Source: Bacillota bacterium (GTDB taxonomy: Bacteria; Bacillota; Clostridia; Christensenellales; UMGS416). From it: a stretch of DNA of 39,479 nucleotides. The position numbers and the translations under genes are program-made. A model generated the notes under the pieces. It searched no databases. It saw only the letters and a list, made by a program, of their open reading frames with translations, and was not told where the DNA came from. Where the stretch lies: NCBI GenBank assembly GCA_023410875.1, contig JAEYPH010000118.1, positions 1 to 39,479 of the forward strand, written 5' to 3'. Of the stretch, positions 8,284 to 16,283 are shown piece after piece. Positions within the stretch are counted from its first letter, which is position 1; each line of letters begins with the position of its first letter.

Positions 8284-9288
8284 TTAGTACCCTAATAACT
8301 TCGGTCGGATTTCATCGGTCCACTTCAGAGCGTCGCGGATGCCCTGCTCCACGGTGCGCTCGGCGCGCCAACCCAGCAGCTTGAGCGCCCGGTCGGCGTT
8401 GGCGAAGGCGCCGGCCACGTCGCCGGGGCGGGGCGGGGCCACGCGGGTGGCGATCTTTCTGCCATACACGCGCTCGAAGGCGCTCAGCAGCTCGCGCACG
8501 GTTACGCCCTCACCGGTGCCCAGGTTGATGACTGCATAGCTGCCGCCGACCTGCGCGAAGACCTCGTCGAAGCGCTCCACGGCCATTACATGGGCCTGAG
8601 CCAGGTCCCATATGTGCACGTAATCGCGGATGCCCGTGCCGTCGCGGGTGGGCCAATCGGTGCCGGTCAGCAGGAATTCCTCGATCTGCCCCAGCGCGGC
8701 GCTCACCATCTTGCCCAGCACATGGCTGGGGGCTGGGTCATAGGGGCCCGTGCGCATGGCCGGGTCCGCGCCGATGGGGTTGAAGTAACGCAGAGACAGG
8801 CCGCGCATGCCGTAGGCGCGGCACACGTCCTCAAGAACCATTTCCATCACGTATTTGGTGCGGGCATAGGGGCTTTGGGGCCTGAGAGGGTCTTCCTCGC
8901 GCACCATGTAGCCTTCCACCTTGTCATAGATGGACGCCGAAGACGAAAACAGGATGCGCTTGCAGCCCACGTCCCACAGCACGCGGAACAGCTCCAGAGA
9001 CTTGCCTACGTTTTCCGTGTAGTATTCATAGGGGTGCGCCACCGATTCGGGCACCACGATGAGCGCGGCGAAGTGTATCGTCGCGGCGATGTCCGGGTGT
9101 TCAGCAAAGATGCGGCGCACCAGCGCCTCATCGGCCACGTCGCCCTGATAGAAGATGCGCCCGTCGGCAAAGGCCTTGCGGCCGTTGACCAGCGAATCCA
9201 GTATGACCGGCGTGTGGCCCGCGTCCAGCAGCGCGGAGCACGTCGTGGAGCCAATGTAGCCTGCGCCACCGGTGACCAGTATCTTCAT
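8284..9288 (-). CDS. galE: UDP-glucose 4-epimerase
   Basis: 334 residues, extended short-chain dehydrogenase. It interconverts UDP-glucose and UDP-galactose (and possibly the N-acetyl forms) using bound NAD+, feeding the Leloir pathway and envelope glycans. Visible: the glycine-rich G7-G-A-G-Y-I-G13 (VTGGAGYIGS), HFAALIVVPESV, the SSSASIY serine and the catalytic Y-A-R-T-K motif (SPYARTKY), RYFNPIGAD, and RDYVHIWDLAQAHV. Length and motifs fit a full-length GalE. Start ATG with AGGAGGG five to six bases upstream. It starts 37 bp after the carboxypeptidase gene on the same strand and is probably co-transcribed with it. Confidence 0.93.
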   Translation of the reverse strand: MKILVTGGAGYIGSTTCSALLDAGHTPVILDSLVNGRKAFADGRIFYQGDVADEALVRRIFAEHPDIAATIHFAALIVVPESVAHPYEYYTENVGKSLELFRVLWDVGCKRILFSSSASIYDKVEGYMVREEDPLRPQSPYARTKYVMEMVLEDVCRAYGMRGLSLRYFNPIGADPAMRTGPYDPAPSHVLGKMVSAALGQIEEFLLTGTDWPTRDGTGIRDYVHIWDLAQAHVMAVERFDEVFAQVGGSYAVINLGTGEGVTVRELLSAFERVYGRKIATRVAPPRPGDVAGAFANADRALKLLGWRAERTVEQGIRDALKWTDEIRPKLLGY

Positions 9289-9325
9289 ATAACCCTCCTA
9301 TGACGGTGAAATAAGGTTCGATGGA

Positions 9326-10795
9326 TCAGCGCCGGCGGCGGGTGCTGGCGCGCTTGGAACCGGGACGGACGTTGTACTGGCGCATGCGGGCGCTGCGCCG
9401 GTTCAGGTTCCACGCGCGGATGACGAACAGCGCCACGGCCATGGCTGCCAGCAGAATGCCCAGGCCCAGTAGCCACGCGCCGGCCACGTTCGGCTTTTGC
9501 CCGGAGGAAACGACGTTTCCGGAGACGGTGGGTTTGGGCGCAATGCCCTTGTCCGTGGGCGCGGGGGCCGCCTGCGCGTTTACGTCGCGGGTGGCAGTCA
9601 GCTTGCACGTGAGCACTGGCTGGCCATCCAGAGAGAAGGTCACCGTGCCCACCTGAGCGTCCTTGGTCACCGGGGCCTGGAAACCCTCGTTGAGCTTCAC
9701 ATCCTGCTGAAACTGGGCGATGTCGCTGCTCAGCGTCTCAATGCGCGTCTTGCGGTCGGTCAGGAAAACCTGGGTTTCCGGCGTCAAAGCCAGCACCAGC
9801 TTGCCCTGCTGCGGATCGGTATCGGAGGCGCCGGGCACGTCCACGGTCAGCGTCTGGCCGGCCATCAGGGTGGAAAGCTTCAGCGTGGCGAAGAAGTTGA
9901 ACCCGTACTCATACATCGTGATGCTGTCGGTCCACTTGTCCAGCGTGGTGTCCTTGAGCACCACGGCCACCAGATCCAGATCGCCCTGCTGCGCCGAGGA
10001 GACCAGCGCCGATTGTGCCGCGCTCGTGTAACCGGTCTTGATGCCGGTGGCGTAGCGGTAGGCGTAGATCTCGCCTTCCTTCTGGCTGATCAACCGGTTG
10101 GAGTTGAACCACGTGCGTTCCTCGTGCTTGTTGGTAGCGGGCACGGTGTGCTTGTATGTGCCCACGATCTTGACGAACTCGGGGTATTTGCGCGCGGCGA
10201 TGGCCAGCTTGGCCATGTCGCGGGCAGTCGTGTAATGCTCCTCGTGGTTCAGCCCGTGGGGGTTTATATAATGGGTGCTGGTCATGCCCAGTTCCTGAGC
10301 CTTCTGATTCATCATGTCGGCGAAGTCTTCCAGGCTGCCGGCCAGGTGGATGGCGATGGCCTGAGCTGCGTCGTTGCCGCTCTCCAACATCAGGCCATAG
10401 AGCATCTCCTCCAACTTCATCGTTTCTCCCTGCCTAAGGTCGATGGTCGTGGAGCCCTTCTCCAGCGCAGGCATCTTGCCCACGGTCACGATGTCGTCCA
10501 GTTTGCCTTTCTCCAGGGCCAGCAGGCAAGTCATAATCTTGGTTGTGCTGGCCGGGTAGCGGCGCTCGTCGGCGGCCTTTTCAAAGAGCGCCTTGCCCGT
10601 GCGGCTGTCCATCAGGATGGCCGAGGGAGCTTTCACGGCGTCGGGCAGCAGATCGCCCTCCGGCGCCAGGGTGTCAAAATCACGGGGAGAGGCGGTGGGC
10701 CTGGTGTCGGCCAGCGCCACGGTCTGTGGGCCGCCCAGCGTCAGGGCCAATGCCAGCAACAGCGCGAAAGCGACGCTCAGCGCTGGTTTCTTCAT
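9326..10795 (-). CDS. D-alanyl-D-alanine carboxypeptidase (DacF/PBP5 family)
   Basis: 489 residues. It trims the terminal D-Ala from peptidoglycan stem peptides outside the membrane. An N-terminal signal peptide (MKKPALSVAFALLLALAL, cleavage near residue 29) precedes the serine-peptidase domain with all three motifs: S83-T-T-K86, S139-G-N141 and K253-T-G255. A PBP5 C-terminal beta domain follows (~310-430). The C-terminal end carries a transmembrane helix (AWLLGLGILLAAMAVALFVI) and a basic tail (RRSARMRQ and RASTRRRR), so it is anchored by a helix rather than the usual amphipathic segment. Start ATG 10795 has AAAGGAG upstream; the frame remains open 36 codons further, but that stretch holds the promoter. 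Probably co-transcribed with galE. Confidence 0.93.
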   Translation of the reverse strand: MKKPALSVAFALLLALALTLGGPQTVALADTRPTASPRDFDTLAPEGDLLPDAVKAPSAILMDSRTGKALFEKAADERRYPASTTKIMTCLLALEKGKLDDIVTVGKMPALEKGSTTIDLRQGETMKLEEMLYGLMLESGNDAAQAIAIHLAGSLEDFADMMNQKAQELGMTSTHYINPHGLNHEEHYTTARDMAKLAIAARKYPEFVKIVGTYKHTVPATNKHEERTWFNSNRLISQKEGEIYAYRYATGIKTGYTSAAQSALVSSAQQGDLDLVAVVLKDTTLDKWTDSITMYEYGFNFFATLKLSTLMAGQTLTVDVPGASDTDPQQGKLVLALTPETQVFLTDRKTRIETLSSDIAQFQQDVKLNEGFQAPVTKDAQVGTVTFSLDGQPVLTCKLTATRDVNAQAAPAPTDKGIAPKPTVSGNVVSSGQKPNVAGAWLLGLGILLAAMAVALFVIRAWNLNRRSARMRQYNVRPGSKRASTRRRR

Positions 10796-10882
10796 TTGCA
10801 GGCTCCTTTCGTCGGGCCGCGGCGGCGCTTTGATGATCATGCCGCTGGCAGCCTCGTATTTGAGTATGCACCTTAAGAAGGG

Positions 10883-10911
10883 ATTATAACAAATAAAGCC
10901 CAATCTGTGAA
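10883..10911 (-). promoter_or_regulatory. Promoter of the carboxypeptidase-galE unit
   Basis: Minus strand: TTCACA (10911-10906), 17-base spacer, TATAAT (10888-10883), 87 bases before the start codon. The -35 matches five of six consensus positions and the -10 all six. Confidence 0.8.
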
Positions 10912-11015
10912 GGTTTTCCGGCGCCTCGGGATGCGGATGCTGTAGAAATGGCTGTTTTTCGCCATTTTTTTGGATGCGTGGCGCTTCCTGCCGGCCGAGT
11001 TGGCCGCATGCTCGT

Positions 11016-11045
11016 TTGACAAAAGACCGTCATATGGGATAAAAT
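11016..11045 (+). promoter_or_regulatory. Promoter of the surface-protein gene
   Basis: TTGACA (11016-11021), 18-base spacer, TAAAAT (11040-11045), about 70 bases before the start codon; near-consensus boxes in an AT-rich stretch. Confidence 0.7.
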
Positions 11046-11117
11046 CAAATTTGATTTATGAGCCTTTTTTCGATGGCTGATGGATGAAAAACAAAAGATG
11101 AGGAGGCATCCTTATTG

Positions 11118-12635
11118 ATGCGAATCCGCCGATTGCTGTCCATGTTGAGCGCCGCCGTGCTGATTTCGGCGTTTGCGCTGCCCACCGTGGCGCTGGCCGA
11201 TGATTTTGTCACATTCACCGCGAGCACCAACCCGCAGGCCCTGTCCGCAGACGGGCAGGTCACGCTCAACGTCACCGTGACCAACGACGCCAACAACCCC
11301 AACACGATGGAAGATGTAAAGGTTCAGCGCAACGGCACGACAATCATCACGATGAACAACATCCAGCCCAGCGAAAGAATGCAGGGTTCCTGCCAACTGC
11401 AGATCAGCGCGTCGGAGCTGGGCCTGGAGATCCCGCTTAAGCTTTCCTGGACCGAGGGTGGCGCGGCGATGAGCAAGACGACATCGGTCACCGTGGCATC
11501 CAACGCCACGGCGCGGCCCGAAGTGGATTTCAGCCGTACGCTCAGCAGCACCACAGCTGTGGCCGGCGACAAAGTTACCCTGAGTTACACGGTGAAGAAC
11601 ACCGGTTCCATAGACATCACCGATGTGAAGATCACCGACAGCGGCATCGACGATCTGTCCAAGCAGTGGGACAAGCTGACACCCGGCAGCACCGTAGAGT
11701 ATCATTACGACATGACCGTTGACTCGGATTTCACTTCCACGCCCAAGCTGACCTACACCGCCAACGGTAAGGAATACACCAAGACTCTTTCGGCCAAGAA
11801 GGTGCAGCTGACCCAGGCGGATTTGGACGTGGTGCTGGAGATCAGCCCCGACACGGTGAAAAGCGGCGACGAGGTGACGTTGCTGTGCACGCTGACCAAC
11901 AGCGGTAACGTGCAGCTCAGCTCCATTGTCATCAGCGACGAAACACTGGGCAGCAAGCTGTACACGCTGTCCAAACTGGACCCCGGCGCCAAGAAGTCCT
12001 TCTCCAAGAAGGTTACGCTGACCGAGACGACCAGCTTCCAATTCACCGTTGAGGCCAAGGACGCCAATAAACACGAAGTGACCTTCCAGAGCAACAAGGC
12101 CACGGCCACCGTGCAGGCAGCCCAGGCCCAGAACCTGAATCTGGAGATCATCGCCACGTGCAACACCGTGCAGTTGACCGAGCCCGGTACCGTTACCTTT
12201 GACATCGATGTGACCAACAAAAGCGACACCGCCGTGGCAAACGTGCAGATCGTCGACCAGGACGGCAACCCGATCACCGTGATCGACAACCTGCCGCCGG
12301 GCAAGGTCACCCGGCAGTGGGAGACGCTGGTCAAGGAGTCCACAATCTTTAGTTTCTCGGCTGTCGTGGACTTGCCGGACGGCGATCCCTACAAGGTTTC
12401 CAGCGGCCCCATCGAGGTGCCCATCGTGCAGCCCACGCCCACCTTGGAGCCCTCTGAGATGCCCACGGAGGAGGTCACCGCCGAACCCACCGACACCGCA
12501 GTCACCGCGCCTGCCCAATCTACGGGCCGCCTGGGCACGCTGATCGCGCTGCTGGCCGTCGTGGGTGTGCTCATCGTCGTGACCGCCATCGCGCTGGTCG
12601 TCATGATCATCAAGGAGAAAAAGCGGCGCGCATAA
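11118..12635 (+). CDS. Secreted, membrane-anchored surface protein with Ig-like repeats
   Basis: 505 residues. Signal peptide (IRRLLSMLSAAVLISAFALP, cleaved near ALA-DD at about residue 28). The outside part is a chain of about four beta-rich modules of roughly 100 residues with recurring phrases: VTLNVTVTNDAN, VTLSYTVKNTGSIDITDVKI, VTLLCTLTNSGNVQLSSIVI and VTFDIDVTNKSDTAVANVQI. These are CARDB/DUF11-like Ig folds. A Pro/Thr/Glu linker (PTPTLEPSEMPTEEVTAEP) leads to a C-terminal transmembrane helix and the basic tail KEKKRRA. There is no LPXTG motif, so it is membrane-held. The role is unknown, perhaps structural or adhesive. AGGAGG at 11101 serves either ATG 11118 or an in-frame TTG at 11115. 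A terminator follows. Confidence 0.8.
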   Translation: MRIRRLLSMLSAAVLISAFALPTVALADDFVTFTASTNPQALSADGQVTLNVTVTNDANNPNTMEDVKVQRNGTTIITMNNIQPSERMQGSCQLQISASELGLEIPLKLSWTEGGAAMSKTTSVTVASNATARPEVDFSRTLSSTTAVAGDKVTLSYTVKNTGSIDITDVKITDSGIDDLSKQWDKLTPGSTVEYHYDMTVDSDFTSTPKLTYTANGKEYTKTLSAKKVQLTQADLDVVLEISPDTVKSGDEVTLLCTLTNSGNVQLSSIVISDETLGSKLYTLSKLDPGAKKSFSKKVTLTETTSFQFTVEAKDANKHEVTFQSNKATATVQAAQAQNLNLEIIATCNTVQLTEPGTVTFDIDVTNKSDTAVANVQIVDQDGNPITVIDNLPPGKVTRQWETLVKESTIFSFSAVVDLPDGDPYKVSSGPIEVPIVQPTPTLEPSEMPTEEVTAEPTDTAVTAPAQSTGRLGTLIALLAVVGVLIVVTAIALVVMIIKEKKRRA

Positions 12636-12705
12636 ACGTGCTTCGCTTTCGCCGTCGGCGCTGTTGCGCCGCCGGCGATTCAGAGCCTTGTAACTTGTAC
12701 AGGTT

Positions 12706-12748
12706 GGCCTCCCGGCGATAACCGTCGCCGGGAGGCCACTTTGCTTTT
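12706..12748 (+). terminator. Rho-independent terminator after the surface-protein gene
   Basis: A perfect 13-bp stem, GGCCTCCCGGCGA (12706-12718) with its complement at 12725-12737 and a 6-base loop, followed by ACTTTGCTTTT. It lies 70 bases after the stop. The remaining bases to 12872, at the 3' side of xylA, show no gene. Confidence 0.8.
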
Positions 12749-12872
12749 GCAGCTCATACTGAGTATCATGGTGCGGAAGGATCGCCTGCGGGCGGGTTCC
12801 TTTGAGCGATTTGCCTCCGCCGGATGAACCGTCGTCGGCGCGTTGTTATGGCTCCTGTTTGTTTGCCGGGAT

Positions 12873-14195
12873 TTATCTGGCGTCCAGGATGTACTCGTTC
12901 AGTATGGTCTCCAGCCATTCCTGCCGGCCGGATTCCACCTGGACGTTTTCCAGGCTAAGCGCGTATTGTTCCAAGTCCTTAAAACCGATCCGTCCTTCCA
13001 CGATTTCCTTGCCGATGCCAGAGGTGTAGCTGGCATAACGGTCCTCGATGAACTTGTCGAGCACGCCGTCGCGGAGCAGCGCGTGGGCCGCCTTGAGGCC
13101 CACGGCAAAGGCATCCATGCCCGCGGCGTGGGCGTGGAAGATGTCCGAGGGCTCAAAGCTGCCCCGGCGGACCTTGGCGTCGAAGTTGAGCCCGCCGGTC
13201 GTAAACCCGCCGGCCTTGAGCACCTCCACCATGCAAAGTGTTGTGTCGTACAGATTGGTGGGGAACTGGTCGGTGTCCCAACCCAGCAGCATGTCTCCCA
13301 TGTTGGCGTCCACGGAGCCCAGCATGCCGTGGGTGCGGGCCACCTGCAGGTCGTGCTGGAACGTGTGGCCTGCCAGCGTGGCGTGGTTGGCTTCCACGTT
13401 GAACTTAAAATGTTTGTCCAGACCATAGGTGCGCAGGAAAGCCAGCGCCGTGGCCACGTCGAAGTCGTACTGATGCTTGGTGGGCTCCTTGGGCTTGGGC
13501 TCGATGTAGAATGGGCCGGTAAAGCCGATCTCTCTGGCATAATCCACGGCCATGTGCATGAAACGGGCCAGGTTGTCCTGCTCCAGCTTCATGTCGGTGT
13601 TGAGCAGCGTTTCATAGCCCTCTCTGCCGCCCCAGAAGGTATACCCCTCGGCCTTGAGTTCGTGGGCAACTTCCAGCGCCTTCTTGACCTGCGCGGCGGC
13701 GTAGGCGTACACGTCGGCGTTGGGGCTGGTCGCTGCGCCATGCATATACCTGGGGTGTGTGAACAACGATGCCGTGGCCCACAGCAGCTTGATGCCGGTC
13801 TCGTCCATGCGCGTCTTGATGCGACGGACGATGTGATCCAGGTTGCGGTTGGTCTGCGCCAGCGTGTCGCCTTCCGGCGCGATGTCGCGGTCGTGGAAGG
13901 CAAAGTATTCGATGCCCAGCTTCTGCATGATTTCAAAGGCGGCATCCACCCGTGCCTCGGCCATCTCCATGGGGCCGGCGGCCGTAAGCCATGGCCGCTG
14001 CAGCGTGCCCACACCAAAGGGGTCGCGGCCTTCGCCGCACATCGTGTGCCAGTAGGCCATGGAGAAGCGCAGATGGTCCTTGGCCTTTTTGCCGCCAACG
14101 AGCTCATGGGGATCATAGTGGCGCAAGCCAGGCGCTTGCTGGAGCCGGTCGCGCACTTTGTCCAGCTTTGGGATGTCGGGGAAATATTCTATCAT
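12873..14195 (-). CDS. xylA: Xylose isomerase
   Basis: 440 residues, class II length. It converts D-xylose to D-xylulose in the cytosol. Catalytic H101 and D104 are in FAFHDRDIAPEG. Other hallmarks are the substrate-pocket WGGREGYE, metal-site regions IEPKPKEPTKHQYD, NVEANHATLAGHTFQHDL and SVDANMGDMLLGWDTDQFP, and LNFDAKVRRGSF near the end. Start ATG has AAGGAG nine bases upstream. It lies 158 bp after the sugar permease genes on the same strand, with a terminator-like hairpin between, so it may be read by read-through or from its own promoter. Together with the importer this suggests xylose or xylo-oligosaccharide use. Confidence 0.96.
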   Translation of the reverse strand: MIEYFPDIPKLDKVRDRLQQAPGLRHYDPHELVGGKKAKDHLRFSMAYWHTMCGEGRDPFGVGTLQRPWLTAAGPMEMAEARVDAAFEIMQKLGIEYFAFHDRDIAPEGDTLAQTNRNLDHIVRRIKTRMDETGIKLLWATASLFTHPRYMHGAATSPNADVYAYAAAQVKKALEVAHELKAEGYTFWGGREGYETLLNTDMKLEQDNLARFMHMAVDYAREIGFTGPFYIEPKPKEPTKHQYDFDVATALAFLRTYGLDKHFKFNVEANHATLAGHTFQHDLQVARTHGMLGSVDANMGDMLLGWDTDQFPTNLYDTTLCMVEVLKAGGFTTGGLNFDAKVRRGSFEPSDIFHAHAAGMDAFAVGLKAAHALLRDGVLDKFIEDRYASYTSGIGKEIVEGRIGFKDLEQYALSLENVQVESGRQEWLETILNEYILDAR

Positions 14196-14262
14196 GTTGC
14201 ATGCTCCTTCCGTTAAGGTGATGGTATTCTATCATTCCGGCAAAAACTGTGACGTGCCATAC

Positions 14263-14302
14263 AAAACTGCACCGACGCCAGAATTTCGCTGTGTCGGTGC
14301 AG
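14263..14302 (-). terminator. Terminator-like hairpin between the permease operon and xylA
   Basis: On the minus strand, arms CTGCACCGAC (14302-14293) and GTCGGTGCAG (14276-14267) enclose a 16-base loop and are followed by TTTTG. It sits about 50 bases after the permease stop and 70 bases before xylA, so it may end or dampen transcription from the importer operon into xylA. Confidence 0.6.
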
Positions 14303-14353
14303 CATGCGCGCAGGATGGTTCTCGCGGGCGGCCGGTTCTCTCGCGTCGGCGGT

Positions 14354-15256
14354 CTAGCCCTTGACTCCGCCCAGGTGCAGCCCGGCGATGAAGTATTTCT
14401 GCAAAAAGGGATACACGAAGATGATGGGCAGTGCGGCGATGATGGAGATGGCTGAGCGGATGGACGTGGGCGTGATCATGTTGCTGCCGCTGCTGCTGTT
14501 TGCCATAAGCCCAGGTGTCTGGGCGCCGCTTTGCACCATGGAGGAGGACAGCAGCTTCATCATCTCGAACTGCAGCGTGCTCAACTCCTGTTTGGAGGAG
14601 GCGAAAATATAGGTGTCAAACCATTCGTTCCAGGCGCCCACGGCCACCCACAACGCCACCGTGGCCAGCACGGGCTTGCACAGCGGCACGATGATCTGCA
14701 CAAAGATGCGAAAGTCTCCAGCGCCGTCGATGCGGGCGGATTCCGCCAGGCTCTCGGGCAGCGTGTGGATGAAGGTTCGAATGACGATGACATTGAACAC
14801 GCCCAGCATGCCCGGCAGGATGTAAACCAGATAGTTGTTGATCAGGCCGTAATCGCGGTAATTGAAGTACTGAGGAATCAACCCTGCGGAAACATACATC
14901 GTGGCCACCAGATAGACGGTCAGAGGCTTGCGCAGGAAGAACTCCCTGCGGCTGAGGATGTAGGCAGCCAGGGCTGAAAAGAACACGTTGAGTACCGTGA
15001 CCAGCACTGTCTTGGACAGGGATACGAAAAAGGCATTGATCAGCTTGTTGGTGGCGAACAGGGACTCGTAATTGTACCAGGTGAACACCCTGGGCCACAG
15101 GTAAATGTCGCCACGGATGCTGTCCACCGCATCGTTGAGCGATATGGCGATGGTGTTCCAGAAGGGGTAGACCATGACGAACATCATCAGCAGCATCAAC
15201 AAGCCGTTGATTGCTTGGAACAGTTGGAATTTGGGTTTTCTTTTCACGAAGCTCAC
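14354..15256 (-). CDS. Carbohydrate ABC transporter permease, LplC/YtcP type
   Basis: 300 residues, inner-membrane subunit with six predicted helices; the first is LLMLLMMFVMVYPFW. The ABC-permease EAA loop is clear in ESLAESARIDGAGDFRIFVQIIVPL. The C-terminal end YPFLQKYFIAGLHLGGVKG is the near-invariant ending of the LplC/YtcP group (carbohydrate uptake family 1). It pairs with the upstream LplB-type permease, whose gene ends 12 bp before this one starts, and with the binding protein. No ATPase gene is present; such systems usually share an MsmX-like ATPase encoded elsewhere. The transported sugar is inferred only from xylA next door. Confidence 0.92.
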   Translation of the reverse strand: MSFVKRKPKFQLFQAINGLLMLLMMFVMVYPFWNTIAISLNDAVDSIRGDIYLWPRVFTWYNYESLFATNKLINAFFVSLSKTVLVTVLNVFFSALAAYILSRREFFLRKPLTVYLVATMYVSAGLIPQYFNYRDYGLINNYLVYILPGMLGVFNVIVIRTFIHTLPESLAESARIDGAGDFRIFVQIIVPLCKPVLATVALWVAVGAWNEWFDTYIFASSKQELSTLQFEMMKLLSSSMVQSGAQTPGLMANSSSGSNMITPTSIRSAISIIAALPIIFVYPFLQKYFIAGLHLGGVKG

Positions 15257-15268
15257 GCCCGAGCCCTC

Positions 15269-16216
15269 CTACACCAGTCTCTCCTCGCCCAGCCGGTTGG
15301 CGATGGCGTTGGCCGTGGTCAGCATGACCAGGCTGACAACGGAGCGGAACATGCCGGCAGCTGTGGCGAGGGAATAGTTGCCCATGGCGATGCCGTTGCG
15401 TATGACGAAGATGTCGATGGTCTCCGACACGTCGGATACGATGCCGTTGCCCAGCAGAAACTGCACTTCAAAACCGGCATTCAGAATCCACCCGAGGTTC
15501 AGGATCAGCAGAACGACGATCGTGGACTTGATGCCCGGCAGCGTGATGTGGACGATCTTCTGCAGACGGTTGGCGCCATCCATATGGGCCGCCTCATAAA
15601 GCTCCGGAGAAATGCCGGCGATGGCGGCCAGATAGATGATGGCGTTCCAGCCGGTCTCCTTCCAGACATGGGCCGCGCCCACGATCCACCAGAAGTAATT
15701 GGGCTTGCCCAGCCACAATATGCCCTCCTTGGTGAGGCCCAGGCCGATCAGCATGCCATTGATGACGCCGTTTTCTGAGCTCAGAAAATTGGCTACCATG
15801 CTGGTCACGATGATCCACGACAGGAAATGGGGCAGATAGGACACCGACTGCACCACACGCTTGAAGCGCTCCGTGCGAATCTCATTGATCAGGATGGCCA
15901 GCAGAATGGCGAATACGAAGCTGAGCACCAGGTTGATGGAGCTCATGCACAGCGTGTTGCGGATGACCCGCAAAAAGGCTTCATCCTCAAAAAGCAGCCG
16001 GAAATTGCGCAGACCCACCCACGTTTGCACCGTCTTGCCCGGCCGGAAGTTTTGAAAGGCCATCACCAGGCCCTTGAGGGGCCGATAGCTGAACAGAAAG
16101 ACATACACGACGATGGGTATCGTCATAACGACCAGCGCGCGCTGCTTTTTGATCGTGCGCAACAGTGTGTTGCGGCGCGTGCCGGGATCGGGTTTTGCGG
16201 CTGTTGCTGCCTGCAT
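15269..16216 (-). CDS. Carbohydrate ABC transporter permease, LplB type
   Basis: 315 residues, first permease of the importer. The N-terminus is basic (RRNTLLRTIKKQR), followed by MTIPIVVYVFLFSYRPLKGLVMAFQNF, a hallmark of LplB proteins. The EAA loop is SPELYEAAHMDGANRLQKIVHITLPGI. Start: ATG 16216 with GGGGGAG five bases upstream. An in-frame ATG at 16267 lies inside the intercistronic hairpin and has no ribosome-binding site, so it is rejected. The gene sits between the binding protein and the second permease, probably in one transcript. Confidence 0.92.
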   Translation of the reverse strand: MQAATAAKPDPGTRRNTLLRTIKKQRALVVMTIPIVVYVFLFSYRPLKGLVMAFQNFRPGKTVQTWVGLRNFRLLFEDEAFLRVIRNTLCMSSINLVLSFVFAILLAILINEIRTERFKRVVQSVSYLPHFLSWIIVTSMVANFLSSENGVINGMLIGLGLTKEGILWLGKPNYFWWIVGAAHVWKETGWNAIIYLAAIAGISPELYEAAHMDGANRLQKIVHITLPGIKSTIVVLLILNLGWILNAGFEVQFLLGNGIVSDVSETIDIFVIRNGIAMGNYSLATAAGMFRSVVSLVMLTTANAIANRLGEERLV

Positions 16217-16231
16217 TGCGTCTCCCCCATA

Positions 16232-16268
16232 TGTGTGGATACACAGGCCCGGCCCGTGTATCCACACA
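16232..16268 (-). promoter_or_regulatory. Intercistronic stem-loop after the sugar-binding protein gene
   Basis: A perfect 13-bp stem (TGTGTGGATACAC at 16232-16244, complement at 16256-16268) with an 11-base GC-rich loop lies 16 bases after the binding-protein stop and 16 bases before the permease start. There is no T-run. Such hairpins often protect the 3' end of the binding-protein message, so that it is made in excess over the permeases (inference). Confidence 0.65.
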
Positions 16269-16283
16269 GCATTGAATCAGGGT

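Larger units (their letters stand above)
10796..11117. other. Intergenic region, 322 bp, divergent promoters
   Basis: Holds the leftward carboxypeptidase promoter (10883-10911) and the rightward surface-protein promoter (11016-11045). Between them is a short hairpin (AAATGGC at 10946-10952 with GCCATTT at 10961-10967) running into T residues, which could insulate the two units. No gene is visible. Confidence 0.6.

Noticed and set aside
16217..16267. N-terminal extension of the LplB-type permease
   Set aside because: The extra codons fall in the stem-loop and lack a ribosome-binding site; ATG 16216 has GGGGGAG and fits the family N-terminus.
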